Below, piece by piece: positions 12,105 to 23,519 of a stretch of DNA of 64,000 nt. The notes beneath the pieces were generated by a model. It was given only the letters and a program-made list of their open reading frames with translations, was not told the DNA's origin and searched no databases. The translations under genes and the position numbers were made by a program. The stretch comes from Pteria penguin. Lineage: Eukaryota; Mollusca; Bivalvia; Pterioida; Pteriidae. The stretch spans positions 12,110,864 through 12,174,863 of the forward strand of contig CM068581.1 in the NCBI GenBank assembly GCA_035048485.1. Direction: 5' to 3'. The first letter of the stretch is position 1, and the number at the start of each line of letters is the position of its first letter.

Positions 12105-12640
12105 GTTTTAGTCTCTGTGTTCATCCTGTACAGTGTAATCATATGTGTTTGATGTTATGTGTTCATCCTGTACAGTTTAATCATATGTATTTGATGTTAT
12201 GTGTTCATCCTGTACAGTGTAATCCTATGTGTATGATGTTATGTGTTCATCCTGTACAGTGTAATCATACATATTTGATGTTATGTGTTCATCCTATACA
12301 GTTTAATCATATGTATTTGATGTTATGTGTTCATTGTATACAGTGTAATCATATGCGTTTGATGTTATATGTTCATCCTGTACAGTGTGATCATGTGTAT
12401 GATGTTTTGTGTTCATCCTGTACAGTCTAATCATATGTGTTTGATGTTATGTGTTCATCCTGTACAGTGTAATCATACATATCTAATGTTATGTGTTCGT
12501 CCTGTACAGTTTAATCATATGTATGTGATGTTATTTGTTCATTCTGTACAGAGTAATCATATGTGTTTGATGTTATGTGTTCATCCTGTACAGTGTTATC
12601 ATACGTGTTTAATGGCATGTGTTAATCCTGTAAAGTGGGA
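12105..12640. repeat. 42-bp minisatellite (about 12.7 copies)
   Basis: The unit contains tgtgttcatcctgtacagtg, then taatcatatgtgtttgatgt. Fourteen codons per unit gives shadow frames (MLCVHPVQCNH-type). A G-run follows at 12697-12711. Confidence 0.95.
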
Positions 12641-12644
12641 CTTT

Positions 12645-14054
12645 TTAAAATTGATCAAGTTCCTTTTGAATTAAAATTTCCGTTGTTTAATTTTGGGGAG
12701 GGGGGGGGGGGCTAAGGCACCGAGGGGATATAATTGAAATGTATGTCTACAGACTTAATTTTATTTCCCCTTCGTCTTATTATTAATAGAAATGACAGAT
12801 TTTGTTGTCCTTGTCTATACATAATCTGTTGACTTCAATATCTCGAAGTAAGCGGTGTAAATTAAAGTCACATCATTCACGAATATTCAGGATTTGAAGA
12901 ATACGTGGTATATAGCTCATGAATAAAATGGTAAGCATTTCTCAATATGTGAATGAAAACGGGCTTCAGTTGTGATTCTTATAGGAAGGTTTTATTGAGG
13001 ACAAAAATCCAAATGATATATTAAATCATAGATCATTTAAATAAGCATTACAAATAAAATGGATATCTGAATGTTTTGCTCAATCATTTAATGAGATCAA
13101 AAATTACTTATCATGCAAATTTTAACGAATGACTGGGTATTAATGAATTATAAATTGTAATTTCACATGGGACGAAGAAAGTTTCATTATGTCAGTGCAG
13201 TGATTGAAAATTCAATCAAGCGTAAAATAAGGTAAACTGGACTGTAATGTCATCAAAACTGCAGCAAAGTGTCGATGTTAACATGTATGCCCGAACACTC
13301 CCGTTGATCATTTTAGCTCCTTACTTGATATGTTGCTGCATTTTCGGAATTACAATATTAATTAGATAAAAAGGAAAGAAGTAAGATACATGTATGAACA
13401 CAGACAACACACAAACACGCGCACACACCCTCACGCACACATTCACACAAGCGCGCGTGTAGTTATGGGTATTATTCTGTAGCAGAGTCCGCTATCAGCT
13501 CTTTATGGATATAATATCATTTTATGTTATCTATCGTCATTTCGTATCATTCAGGGTCTGTTTACCGTGCTGTGACGTAGGCTAGTAGTGAACAAGCCCG
13601 GAGTATCGTGTACATCACACATTACCACTGTCGTCTGATACCAAGTCCTTTGTTGTGAATTTTCATCAAATTACGGAGGACCGATTATTATAGTAGCTTT
13701 ATTGCATTTCTCGTCAAGTAAAATCAGAAGAGTCATATTGCATTTTGTTACGCATCGAATGTCTGCTTTATAGCTAGATATTTGACCATAGGAGGTCTTT
13801 TAGCTGGTTTGCAGCGTATAGTGCAGATGATTTACAGCTTATTCGGTTGTCTTATCCCCAGTTTTTATATGTGTACCTATATTTGTCTGTATATCTGTCA
13901 TACTTTGGTTTTTACTCAAGAAATATTATTTTGAAATACATTAATGCGCTTCCTTTGGCAACACCTTTGTGAGTAGATTCTTAATGTGTTCTGATTTTGG
14001 TTTAATATGTCGTTTATTGTGTTTTCCCATAGTGGTGTATTCATGATATCGTAA
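12645..14054. other. Intronic sequence, mostly unique
   Basis: Contains an impure CA-rich tract at 13400-13455. No exon-like or repeat structure that I can support. Confidence 0.45.
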
Positions 14055-15730
14055 GCTGGTGTTATATAGTAGTTTATCCCCCTTGCCAATTTTCCCCCCG
14101 GAAAAATGGCTATATAGTAGTTTTCCCCCCGGAAAAATGGCTATATAGTAGTTTTCCCCGGGGGAAATTTGGCTCTATAGCCATTTTCCCCCCTCTTATA
14201 GCCATTTTCCCCCGGGGAAAAACTACTATATAGTGGATTTTCCCCCAGTGTGAAATTCCGGATTTTCTTTCACACATACATGTAAGTAAATCCAGCTTGT
14301 TACCTTGTTAACGATTTCTAATTAAAATAGAGATATCTCAACTTTTGATACGGAGATATATCCAATTAATTTAGAGATATATCATTTTCTTAAGTATAAA
14401 TGTCTTCAATTTTAATCTCTTTTCCAAATACAAATGCATATATTTAGAACAGAGATTATATACTAGAATTTCATTCGAGATATCTTTATTTAATCCGAGA
14501 AATCTCTATATATACAAATGGAAAAGAAAAACAAGTTTTTATGCCCCCGGAATGAAATTCGGGGGCATCTAGTATTTGACCTGTCTGTGACTCTTACCCT
14601 GTTGCAAAACCTTGACTATATTCTTTGTACCAAGAGGTACAAGGCTTTGAAACTCCACATACAGTTTTCTTGTGGTAAGACCTTTTATTTGGGACCATGC
14701 TTTTTTAATTAGTGACTTTGACCTTGGTGCTCTACGTTTTCAAAACATTGGCTGTATCTTTTGTACCAAAAGGAGATGGGGTTTTGAACTTCATATATAG
14801 ATTACTGTGATAAGATCTTTTATTTGGGACCATGACTTTTGACCTAATGACCTTGACCTTATATTGTGACCTACTTTTCAAAACAATTTACTTTGACTAT
14901 ATCTTCTACACAAAAGGGTGTTGAGCTTTGAAACTTCGCATATATATATTTTAAAATGAAACCCTTTATACTTTGCGTAAAGGACAAGGAAATCACATTC
15001 TTGTGTTTATGATTTACAACATCTGTGACTAGACAAGCCTTGTCGTAGATTGCAAATCGTGGACACCTGGGTGGAATTCCCTTCTGTTATTTTTATGTTC
15101 ATCATGTACTCTGTACATGATGAGCGATATTGTGATATATATAATGCATTAGTCTTAATTTATTTAGGAATTGAATGTTCAAGGAGTTCTTGTATGTTCA
15201 ATTCTTATATTTATCATTGGAACATTTTAATAAATTCCTATTTTACTTAAGATGTATTACGAAAAGTTGCCTGGGATCGAATCTTGAGTCACAGCCTGAC
15301 GTCCTGATTGACATCTATATGCAAGTAAACAACAATTTTACAATTAAATAATAGAAGATAATAGCATACTATGGTAAATATATAAAAAGAAAGACTTATA
15401 AATAAATAAATAAAACAAAAATAAATACACACACACACAAACAAACAAACAAAACACTTAACAGTATATAGAAACTCGTTAACCATAACACTATCGGTTT
15501 GATCCACAGGCTATTACTATGGTACGTTTGTATTTCAAATGTTATCTGACTGATACAGATTGAACGTGTATAATTTCCAAACCATTACGTAAGGGGGAAA
15601 ACTACTTTGGGGGAAAGACTACTATATACACATGTAGTAGTTTTTCCGCCATGGGGGAAAACTACTATATAGCCATTTTCCCGGGGGGGGGGGGGACTAC
15701 TATGGGGGAAAACTACTATATAACATCAGC
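14055..15730. mobile_element. Possible foldback/TIR element with actatatagtag-type ends
   Basis: The left end reads gctggtgttatatagtagtt at 14055. The right end, reverse-complemented, reads gctgatgttatatagtagtt and ends at 15730, matching 19 of 20. Both ends continue as C/G-rich palindromic subrepeats of tatatagtagttttcccccc, at 14090-14240 and 15595-15725. The left cluster is itself a nested palindrome. The interior carries a dispersed-repeat fragment (14518-14965) and an A-rich tract. A family 1 SINE abuts the right end. The two ends could instead be independent copies of a small palindromic repeat. Confidence 0.4.
14518..14965 (+). repeat. Dispersed 'tgacctt' repeat family, diverged copy
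   Basis: Starts with a hairpin (atgcccccggaatg / attcgggggcat), followed by repeated tgaccttgacctt, tttgtaccaa and ctttgaaact phrases. It is related in style to the copies at 38.5, 47.4 and 62.7 kb. The 64-codon frame here is part of the repeat. Confidence 0.5.
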
Positions 15731-16003
15731 GTGGCCTAGTGGTATCGCGCTGGACTCCTGATCCGGAGGCCGGGGTTCGATTCCCGCTCTGGTCATGCCG
15801 GTGTCCTGTCTTTCGGATGAGACAGTAAAAACCGAGGCCCCGTGTCGTGGTATGCAAGGCACGTTAAAGATCCCTCACTGCTTCGGGTGGGTCCGTTGCA
15901 AAGGTCAAAATTTGTATGCACCGCATCAGGCAGATGCCGTCACCATATACGTGAAATATTCGTAGTGTGACGTTAAACAAAAATCAATCAATCAATCAAT
16001 CAT
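15727..16003 (+). mobile_element. tRNA-headed SINE, family 1
   Basis: Near-identical to the copy at 1762-2046 through head, middle domain and (AATC)n tail. It has gttcgattcc as box B and gtgacgttaaacaaaaatc before the tail. Target-site duplication is not clear because the left flank is the palindromic end of the preceding element. Confidence 0.88.
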
Positions 16004-16654
16004 AATATCGTGGTTTGGGTTTTTTTTTTCTTATTTCTTTTCTTTCTGAGGAAATTTCAGTATTCCGATCTTTTCATGAATTTAAAGCACATGAAGCAGT
16101 AAGTTCGAAAAAATCAGACCAAAACATGGAAAGTATATATGATTTAATCAAATTCTTTTGTATACATCCTGCTATAAATAAGATTAAGCAATTCAAGGAG
16201 ATCATCTTTGTATAGTTTTACAGTGCTGTCAAATCCATAAACTAAATCATTGGATTCATTAATATTGTATGTTATTAAACAGATTCAGTTTACACCAAGT
16301 CTAGAAATCGTTTATGTATGAATTTACTTAATGAAGGATGGTATGCTTTAACAACGGAATTTGGAATACGTGTTAATATTTGCTTTTAAATATTTTATCT
16401 AGGCAAGATAACTTTAATATTTCTTTATGAAGACTTCATTTTGATTTTGGTATTTAAATGGTCATTATTGTTGTAAGATTCGATTCTTAATCAAACCTTA
16501 CTTCACAGTGATTCACAGGATTTGTTGTATTACTAGTTCATCAGACTTTGCCTATTGTGAAATAGAAAACTAAGCATATTGGGCATGGCTTACAAAGTTA
16601 TAATACTCAGAGAGAGGGTGGGGGGGGGGGGGAGTACGTGTACTGGCATTAGTA
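16004..16654. other. Intronic sequence without recognised feature
   Basis: AT-rich. A G-run lies at about 16619-16632. Confidence 0.5.
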
Positions 16655-16790
16655 CTGAACCACCGTTTAACCACACCAACTGAATGACGTATGTTACTTC
16701 AATTGACCGTTCTAACTCGGTATCGTAACCGCAACGCAATCGAATATTTTTGTAATGTCATTTTTCCGTGTGTTTTTTTTTACTATTATC
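16655..16790 (+). repeat. Dispersed repeat family D1, short diverged copy
   Basis: Keeps accgtttaaccacaccaa, ctcggtatcgtaac and atcgaatatttttgtaatgt in the same order as 56935-57040. Confidence 0.6.
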
Positions 16791-17479
16791 ATGTTTTGTG
16801 TACATATGCTTGGTGATTTTTGTCATACAGCTTTGTCAGATGTCTTCAGTTTTCTCTTGAATAATTACATGACTTGATCTTCTCTAAATGTAAATTATTT
16901 GATATTCATAAGGCCAAAACATATCTCTGTTTCCTGTAACGTGTTGAAAAAAATCAGTAGGTAGGACTGGTCAACGAAAACATTTACAGTGGGGAAAAGA
17001 AACCATTGATATTCACATTTTATATAAAAAATTAAGAGCATATATTGGTATAATTGAGGGGGGGGACCAACGAGCCGAAAGCCCTGTGCTCTGAGAAAGG
17101 AAGGCGTGGCTTAACATCTATAGAAGTTCGTTGAAATCGCCATGTCTGACGTACAATGCAAATTATCGTTAAAATACATAGAAATTCTGTAACTGTAGAG
17201 ATTAAAGATTTCATTGAAAGAAAAATGTGAAGGTAATTCTTACACCAGCTTATTGTGGACTGCAATTCATTATTTAAACCATATCATCCTTTCTCGGGTT
17301 GCAACAGTTGAGTTACGTGACAACGTCTTTTCATAGTCATTCTGGTTTTGTTGTAAAGAAAACGAGTCTAATCTTGTTAACAGGATGACTTTTTCTTACA
17401 GACAGTGATTTTGTTGCCTATAGACTTTTCGTAAGTCAATGCGGATTTATTGTGTACAGAATACTTATTTCGCAGTCGC
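16791..17479. other. Intronic sequence without recognised feature
   Basis: No supported coding or repeat signal. A minus-strand 77-codon frame at 17032-17265 has no motif. Confidence 0.5.
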
Positions 17480-17672
17480 TGTAAGTGTGTCCACTTTCAG
17501 TTGTGTCTTATTATGGACGACTGCTATATAACTGCCGGAATCCTGTGTCGTATAATGGACGCAGCTATATAACTGCCGGGATCCTGTGTCGTATAATGGT
17601 TGACTGCTATATGACTGCCGGGATCCTGTGTCGTATAATGGTTGATTGCTACATAAATGCCGGGATCCTCAG

Positions 17673-17891
17673 GGGCCTTATTCACAAAGAAACTTAAGTC
17701 TAAGTCTAAAAATTGAGACCTATATGGTAGCATGTGTCTTAATTCTAAGAATCAATAAAAGGTTTTTGTAAACAATATATCTGACAAGCTATACATAGAC
17801 AAACTTTCGACAAATTCTTAGAATAGTGACACATGGTATTTTAGGTCTTAATTCTTAGACTTAAACTTAAGTTTCTTTGTGAATAAGACCC
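17673..17891. mobile_element. MITE with ~30-bp terminal inverted repeats
   Basis: The left end ggccttattcacaaagaaac, followed by ttaagtctaag, is mirrored by a right end whose reverse complement is gggtcttattcacaaagaaa, followed by cttaagtttaagtctaag. The element is about 219 bp with an AT-rich interior and no ORF, and it interrupts the 45-bp minisatellite. The target duplication is unclear. Confidence 0.85.
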
Positions 17892-17937
17892 GTGTGTCGT
17901 ATAAAGGTTGACTGCTACATAAATGCCGGAATCCATG

Positions 17938-17991
17938 CATCGTCGGAAACCCACGCTCGGTTGCGCTTCAGAGCTTGGGTTTCCGACGATG
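17938..17991. repeat. 54-bp perfect-type hairpin inside the minisatellite
   Basis: The arm catcgtcggaaacccacgct pairs with agcttgggtttccgacgatg with one mismatch, around a ~12-nt loop. Flanking atccatg repeats (17931-17937, 17994-18000) suggest it may be a very small inserted element. Confidence 0.7.
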
Positions 17992-18017
17992 GGATCCATG
18001 ATGTGTGATTGTTATAA

Positions 18018-18186
18018 TTGGTTGGTTAATTGGTGTTTTACGTCGCTTTCAACAATATTTCAGTTATATCGCGACATGGAAGCAGGAGGTTACCAACCTC
18101 TTAAACATAGTGGCGCAACCCGGGAATCGAACCCGGATCGTCGGCGCCGCAAGCCAAGCGCTTAACCACTACACCACGCCTGCCCC
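18018..18186 (-). mobile_element. tRNA-headed SINE, family 2, full-length copy with 14-bp TSD
   Basis: Read on the minus strand it has the head ggcaggcgtggtgtagtggt, taagcgc, and box-B-like gggttcgattcccggg. A short body follows (gaggttggtaacctcctgct, catgtcgcgatataactga), then gcgacgtaaaacaccaat and an AACC-rich tail. It is flanked by tgtgattgttataa at 18004-18017 and 18187-18200. Confidence 0.9.
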
Positions 18187-19500
18187 TGTGATTGTTATAA
18201 AACTGCCGAGATTTTGTTGTGTCGTATAATGATCGACTGCTATATACATGTTTTAGCCGGTGATTTGTGGTGTCGTATAATGTATGACTGCAATAACTGC
18301 CGGGATCCTGTGTCACATAATGTATGACTGCTATATAACTGTCGTTAACTGCCCAGATTTTGTTGTCTCGTATAATAGATGACTGCTATATAACTGCCGG
18401 GGTTTTGTTGTGTCGTATAATGTATGACTGCTATAAATAACGGGATCCTGTGTCGTATAATGTATGGCTGCTGTATAACTGCTAATAACTGCCTGGGTTT
18501 TGTTGAGTCATATAATGGATGACTGCAATTTATCTGCCGGGGTTTTGTTGTGTTATGTAATGGACGACTGCAATATAACTACCTGAGTTTTGTTGTGTCG
18601 TATAATGGATGACTGTTGTATAAATGCCTTAGCTTGGGGTGTCGTATAATGGATGACTGCTATATACCTGACGCCGTTTGGTTGTGACGTATAATGGACG
18701 ACTGCTATATAACTTCCAGGGTTTTGTTGTGTCGTTAAAGGATGACTGCCATAAAACTGCCCTGGTTTTGTTGTTTTGTATAATAGATGACTGCTATATA
18801 ACTGCCGGGGGTTTTGTTGTTTCGTATAAAAGATGACTGCTATATAACTGCCGGAGTTTTGTTGTGTCAAAGAATGGATGACTGCTATATAACTGCCGGA
18901 GTTTTGTTGTGTCGTATAATGGATGACTGCTATATAACTGCCAGGGTTTTGTTGTGTCGTTTAATGGATCACTGCTATATAACTGCCAGGGTTTTGTTGT
19001 GTCGTTTAATGGATGACTGCTATATAATCGCCGGGGTTTTGTTGTGTCGTATAATGGATGACTGCTATATAACTGCCAGAGTTTTGTTGTGTCGTATAAT
19101 GGATGACTGCTATATAACTGTCAGGGTTTTGTTGTGTCGTATAATGGATGACTGCTACATAACTGTCGGGGTTTTGTTGTGTCGTATAATGGACGACTGC
19201 TATATAACTGCCAGAGTTTTGTTGTGTCGTATAATGGATGACTGCTATATAACTGCCGGGGATTTTGTTGTGTCGTTTAATGGATGACTGCTATATAACT
19301 GCCAGGGTTTTGTTGTGTCATATAATGGACGACTGCTATATAACTGCTGGGATTTTGTTGTGTCGTATTATGGATGACTGCTATATAACTGCCAGGGGTT
19401 TGTTGTGTCGTATAATGGATGACTGCTTTATAACTACCAGGTTTTTGTTGTGTCGTATAATAGATGACTGCTATATAACTGCCGGGGTTTTGTTGCGTGA

Positions 19501-20814
19501 AGTATGGCTGTTTCCTAGTCGCTACGGTTTTAATGGAAAATAAGCCTTTAGAGAGACATCAAATTTTGATAACATGCAATTCTTTCACTTGGGATCCGAG
19601 TTTGATTTGAGTGTGTTCAGTGAGCGAAATTTTATCCAAATGTTAGAATAGAGTACCGGCAATGTATTGATTTTATGGAGCTGATCCGGTATATCGTTGA
19701 TATTTTATTGTCATAGATGTCAACAGAGTGTCTAATGAGAAATAAGTGTAATTTTTGATTGCGGTTACATTGATATATGTCATTGATACTTTGGTAAAAT
19801 TAAAGATATGGTATTATTATTGCGATAACAAAAACGCATCAACATGAGCATAGATCTGTCATACACTTAAATTCCTTCTAATGTTGGTGGAATTATACGA
19901 TCTTAGGATTGTATCATTAATCGCAAAGCATGTTCGAATTCTGCGTTCTCGAATCTTATATACTGAGCTTGAGCTTGATCAAATAGGGTATGGCAGTTTC
20001 ATGCAATTATTTTTACGTCATGTTAAAGATATTCACAATAATTATAAACTGTTTTCTTTAAAATAAAGTCACTGTTTAAGTGCGACATATTTTATTTCTT
20101 ATCGCATGCGTTGCCTTTTTCTTGCCTAATTTCCGTGTATCAATTTCATTATCGAGTGTCTACTCTCGCGTTAATTTTCGCTATTCAAGTATAGGAATTA
20201 CAAGCAATTTGTCTTTGAACCTATGCATTATTCTAAAATTAACACGCAATTATTCCATGGAAAGTTGATGCCAATTCCTATGGTTTCTTGTAATGTTAAT
20301 AAAGAATATAATTGTAACAGCGACTGAAGCCTGATATGGTACAGCACACTGGAGTCTGTAGCTATCAGCATTACAAGCCAGATGACTGCACCTGAGACTG
20401 GAATCTTAAGACAAAAGTCTGGGGATTGTACTGCCGGTCGGACCTCGCCATATGATAAGGGGAACTTGAGAACATATTTCACAGTCTGTAGATAGGAAAG
20501 GTCACACTACCTAGTCACATTAGCTACTTGACAAAGCTTCGATTGTCGCCATGACAACGCAAGATGACAATGCTTTAATTGCTACTAGAAAAATACGCGG
20601 TGAACAGTTCGATCAAAAAAGATAAAAAGGTTTATTTCTTAAAAATTACATTAAAATCGATCTAGCATAGATAGATTCTTAAAATTAAGCTGAATGAATG
20701 TGGAATGGCGGTAGTAGATTAATGTATACAGACAACAGAGGGCGCTTTATTGGTATTATCTACAAATCCCTGAAAGTCATTTTCTGTAAGAAGACCATAC
20801 AAAAATACAAGACA
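19501..20814. other. Intronic sequence without recognised feature
   Basis: AT-rich, single-copy-looking. Short frames at 19881-20066, 20080-20268 and 20228-20482 (minus) have no recognisable motif. Confidence 0.5.
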
Positions 20815-21177
20815 GCAGGGTATGGCGTCTCAACGATATCTATAGCAATAAATACTAGATACTTTGTTATAACGGACGTATGAACTATTTCTACTACAAA
20901 AACAGTAGACACTAGAGTGCGAATAACGAATCAACGATTCCTATCACAATATATACTATACACTACCGGATCAACGATTCATATTATAATCAATACTAGA
21001 TATCAAGGTATGGCTGACGCCTCAACTATTTCTACTAAAATAAATACTAGATACTTGGGTATGAATGATGTATCAACGATAGCCACTGCAATAAATACTA
21101 GAAATAAGCTAGGGTATGAATGACGTGCTATCAACTATTCCTAATAAAATAACGTATCCACCAATCTTGCTACAATA
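20815..21177. repeat. Degenerate ~55-bp tandem repeat
   Basis: About six diverged copies share aataaatactagatacttg, ggtatgaatgacg and tcaacgattcctac-type phrases. Confidence 0.7.
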
Positions 21178-21410
21178 AGGGAGCAACCATTTGATTTTAG
21201 GGGAAGGGGGGGGGGAGGAAGACTTTCACCGGCCTGAATGTTTTTATTGCCCAGTTTCAGAGCCGGATTATTTATTTATTTATTTATTTATTGTAAATTT
21301 TGTTTTGCCGGCCCTTCGGCCCAGATTATTGTTTTTCCCCAAAATTTTAGCCGGACTTTTTTGCACAGTGTTCCTGCCGCCCCACCCCTAAAATCAAATG
21401 GTTGCTCCCT
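21178..21410. mobile_element. MITE with TAA target duplication (PIF/Harbinger-like)
   Basis: The left end gggagcaaccatttgatttt (plus aggggaaggg) and the right end, ending at 21410, are inverted repeats of about 28 bp. Three bases (taa) flank both ends, a target size typical of PIF/Harbinger elements. The assignment rests on the TSD and the GGG-start only. The interior is G/C-run rich and non-coding. Confidence 0.7.
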
Positions 21411-21549
21411 AAGGGAGCAACTGTTTGATTTTAATGGGGATGGGGAGGGGGGCAGGAAGACTTTTGTGAGCCTGAAAATTATTTTTCCAATTTCAAATGC
21501 CGGATTCATTTTTAAGGGGAGGGGGCGTGTACCAAAATTTTTCGTCCTT
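21411..21549. mobile_element. Second, one-ended copy of the 21178 MITE
   Basis: Begins gggagcaactgtttgatttt directly after the first copy and keeps ggcaggaagacttttgtgag and ccaatttcaaatgccggatt. Its right inverted end is missing and the 50-bp minisatellite starts instead. Confidence 0.65.
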
Positions 21550-22605
21550 TCTGAGAGTGAGTTATTGGCGATTTTTGTCACTAGGATACTAAACACTAAG
21601 GCGTCACTGAGTTATCGGCGATTTCTATCACTAAGATACTAGACACTAAGGCGTCACTTAGTTATCGGCGATTTCTATCACTAAGATACTAGATACTAAG
21701 GCGTGATTGAGTTATCGGCGATTTCTATCACTAAGATACTAGACACTAAGGCGTGACTGAGTTATCAGCGACGTCTATCACTAAGATACTAGACACTAAG
21801 GCGTGACTGAGTTATCAGCGATTTCTATCACTAAGATACTAGACACTAAGGCGTGACTGAGTAATCAGCGATGTCGATCACTAAGATACTAGACACTTAG
21901 GCGTGAATTAGTTATCAGCGATGTCGATCACTAAGATACTAGTCACTAAGGCGTGACTGAGTTATCAGCGACGTCTATCACTAAGATACTAGACACTAAG
22001 GCGTGACTGAGTTATCGGCGATTTCTATCACTAAGATACTAGACACTAAGGCGTGACTGAGTTATCAGCGATGTCGATCACTAAGATACTAGACATTAAG
22101 GCGTGACTGAGTTATCAGCGATGTCGATCACTAAGATACTAGACACTAAGGCGTGACTGAGTTATCAGCGATTTCTGTCACTGAGATACTAGACACTTAG
22201 GCGTGACTGAGTTATCAGCGATTTCTATCACTAAGATACTAGACACTAAGGCGAGATCTAGTTATCAGCGACGTCTATCACTAAGATACTAGACATTAAG
22301 GCGAGACTGTGTTATCAGCGATTTCTATCACTAAGATACTAGACACTAAGGCGAGATCTAGTTATCAGCGATGTCGATCACTAAGATACTAGACACTAAG
22401 GCGAGATCTAGTTATCAGCGATGTCGATCACTAAGATACTAGACACTAAGGCGTGACTGAGTTATCAGCGACGTCTATCACTAAGATACTAGACACTAAG
22501 GCGTGACTGAGTTATCGGCGATTTCTATCACTGAGATACTAGACACTAAGGCGTGACTGAGTTATCAGCGATTATATCACTAAGATACTAAACACTATTT
22601 GTCAC
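21550..22605. repeat. 50-bp minisatellite (about 21 copies)
   Basis: The unit holds gcgtgactgagttatcagcg, then atttctatcactaagatact and agacactaag. Variants gcgagatcta and atgtcgatca recur in blocks, indicating multi-copy exchange. Confidence 0.97.
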
Positions 22606-23519
22606 TAGAGTAAGAATGACGGATAATCGATTTTTACATCAAAACCTGATCAACGGTTTAGTTTCATGAATTCACACAGAAATCTGAGGTCAGATTAACT
22701 CCTTTATGACTATTTTGTTTACAGTAATATTTAAATGTCTACAGTGGGCACTGATAACACATGATGCTCAATTTAACCGTCGATACCACTATGGTATTTT
22801 GTAATTTTAAATCAGGGAGGTAAACGTAAAGAGTGGTCAACATGCGGACACATCCGTGATTTTATTATTTGAGGAAGCATGAAACTCTACGGTATAGGGG
22901 GTGCGCTCATACAAATTATATTTCGTCATTTTTACAACTGTACTAAATGCATCATTATGGGTGATATCTGTAATACAAGTGTTTCATTTTAATCTTTCGT
23001 CCGGATAATCGCTGCTATACGTCCGATATCTTTCGTTCGGATAATCGCTGCTATACGTCCGACATCTTTCTACCTGGCTGAAGACATTCAGACTGCTTGG
23101 TTTTCCTTTTGTACTATTCTAGAACGTTATGCCTCATTGCCAATTTTAAAATAGAAACAAAAGCTATAGAGCACTGTTTCATTTCGCTATCCGGGAAAGG
23201 ATGATCGATATTTCGGAGTTATATCGGGTCATATTTCCCGAGGAGAGACGTAGACCAGAATGATTTCTGATGACAACATATTTTCTTTTATATGATTTTA
23301 AAGTGTTTCTTTAGTGTTAGCAAAAAAGAAACCAAATTATCTAGCAAATGTTCTTTTCAGTTTTATCGTGTTTAAATGTAATGCAAGTTCGTTTATTTAA
23401 ATGTTGTTTTAACTCCACAAAAAGATTGACACATATGATAGTGGCTTTTGTACGGTGAGTGGTCTCATTTTCACCTATGCAGCAGTTTCACCCGAAGCAC
23501 TTAAGACATTTTACGAACC
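22606..23519. other. Intronic sequence with one short tandem duplication
   Basis: A 36-bp unit (tctttcgtccggataatcgc, then tgctatacgtccga) is duplicated at 22993-23067. Otherwise there is nothing to support. Confidence 0.6.

Larger units (their letters stand above)
17480..19500. repeat. 45-bp minisatellite, with insertions near its left end
   Basis: The unit contains gtcgtataatggatgactgc, then tatataactgccggggtttt and gttgt. Left copies (17500-17670) are a shorter ~42-bp variant with cgggatcctgtgt. The array is broken by a MITE (17673-17891), a hairpin (17938-17991) and a SINE (18018-18186). Fifteen codons per unit explains the 157- and 92-codon frames. Confidence 0.95.

Noticed and set aside
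13801..13850. gcagatgat (ADD) motifs elsewhere, as further RT boxes (also 45767, 57855)
   Set aside because: The preceding Tyr and surrounding RT blocks are missing. These are chance matches or part of a SINE.
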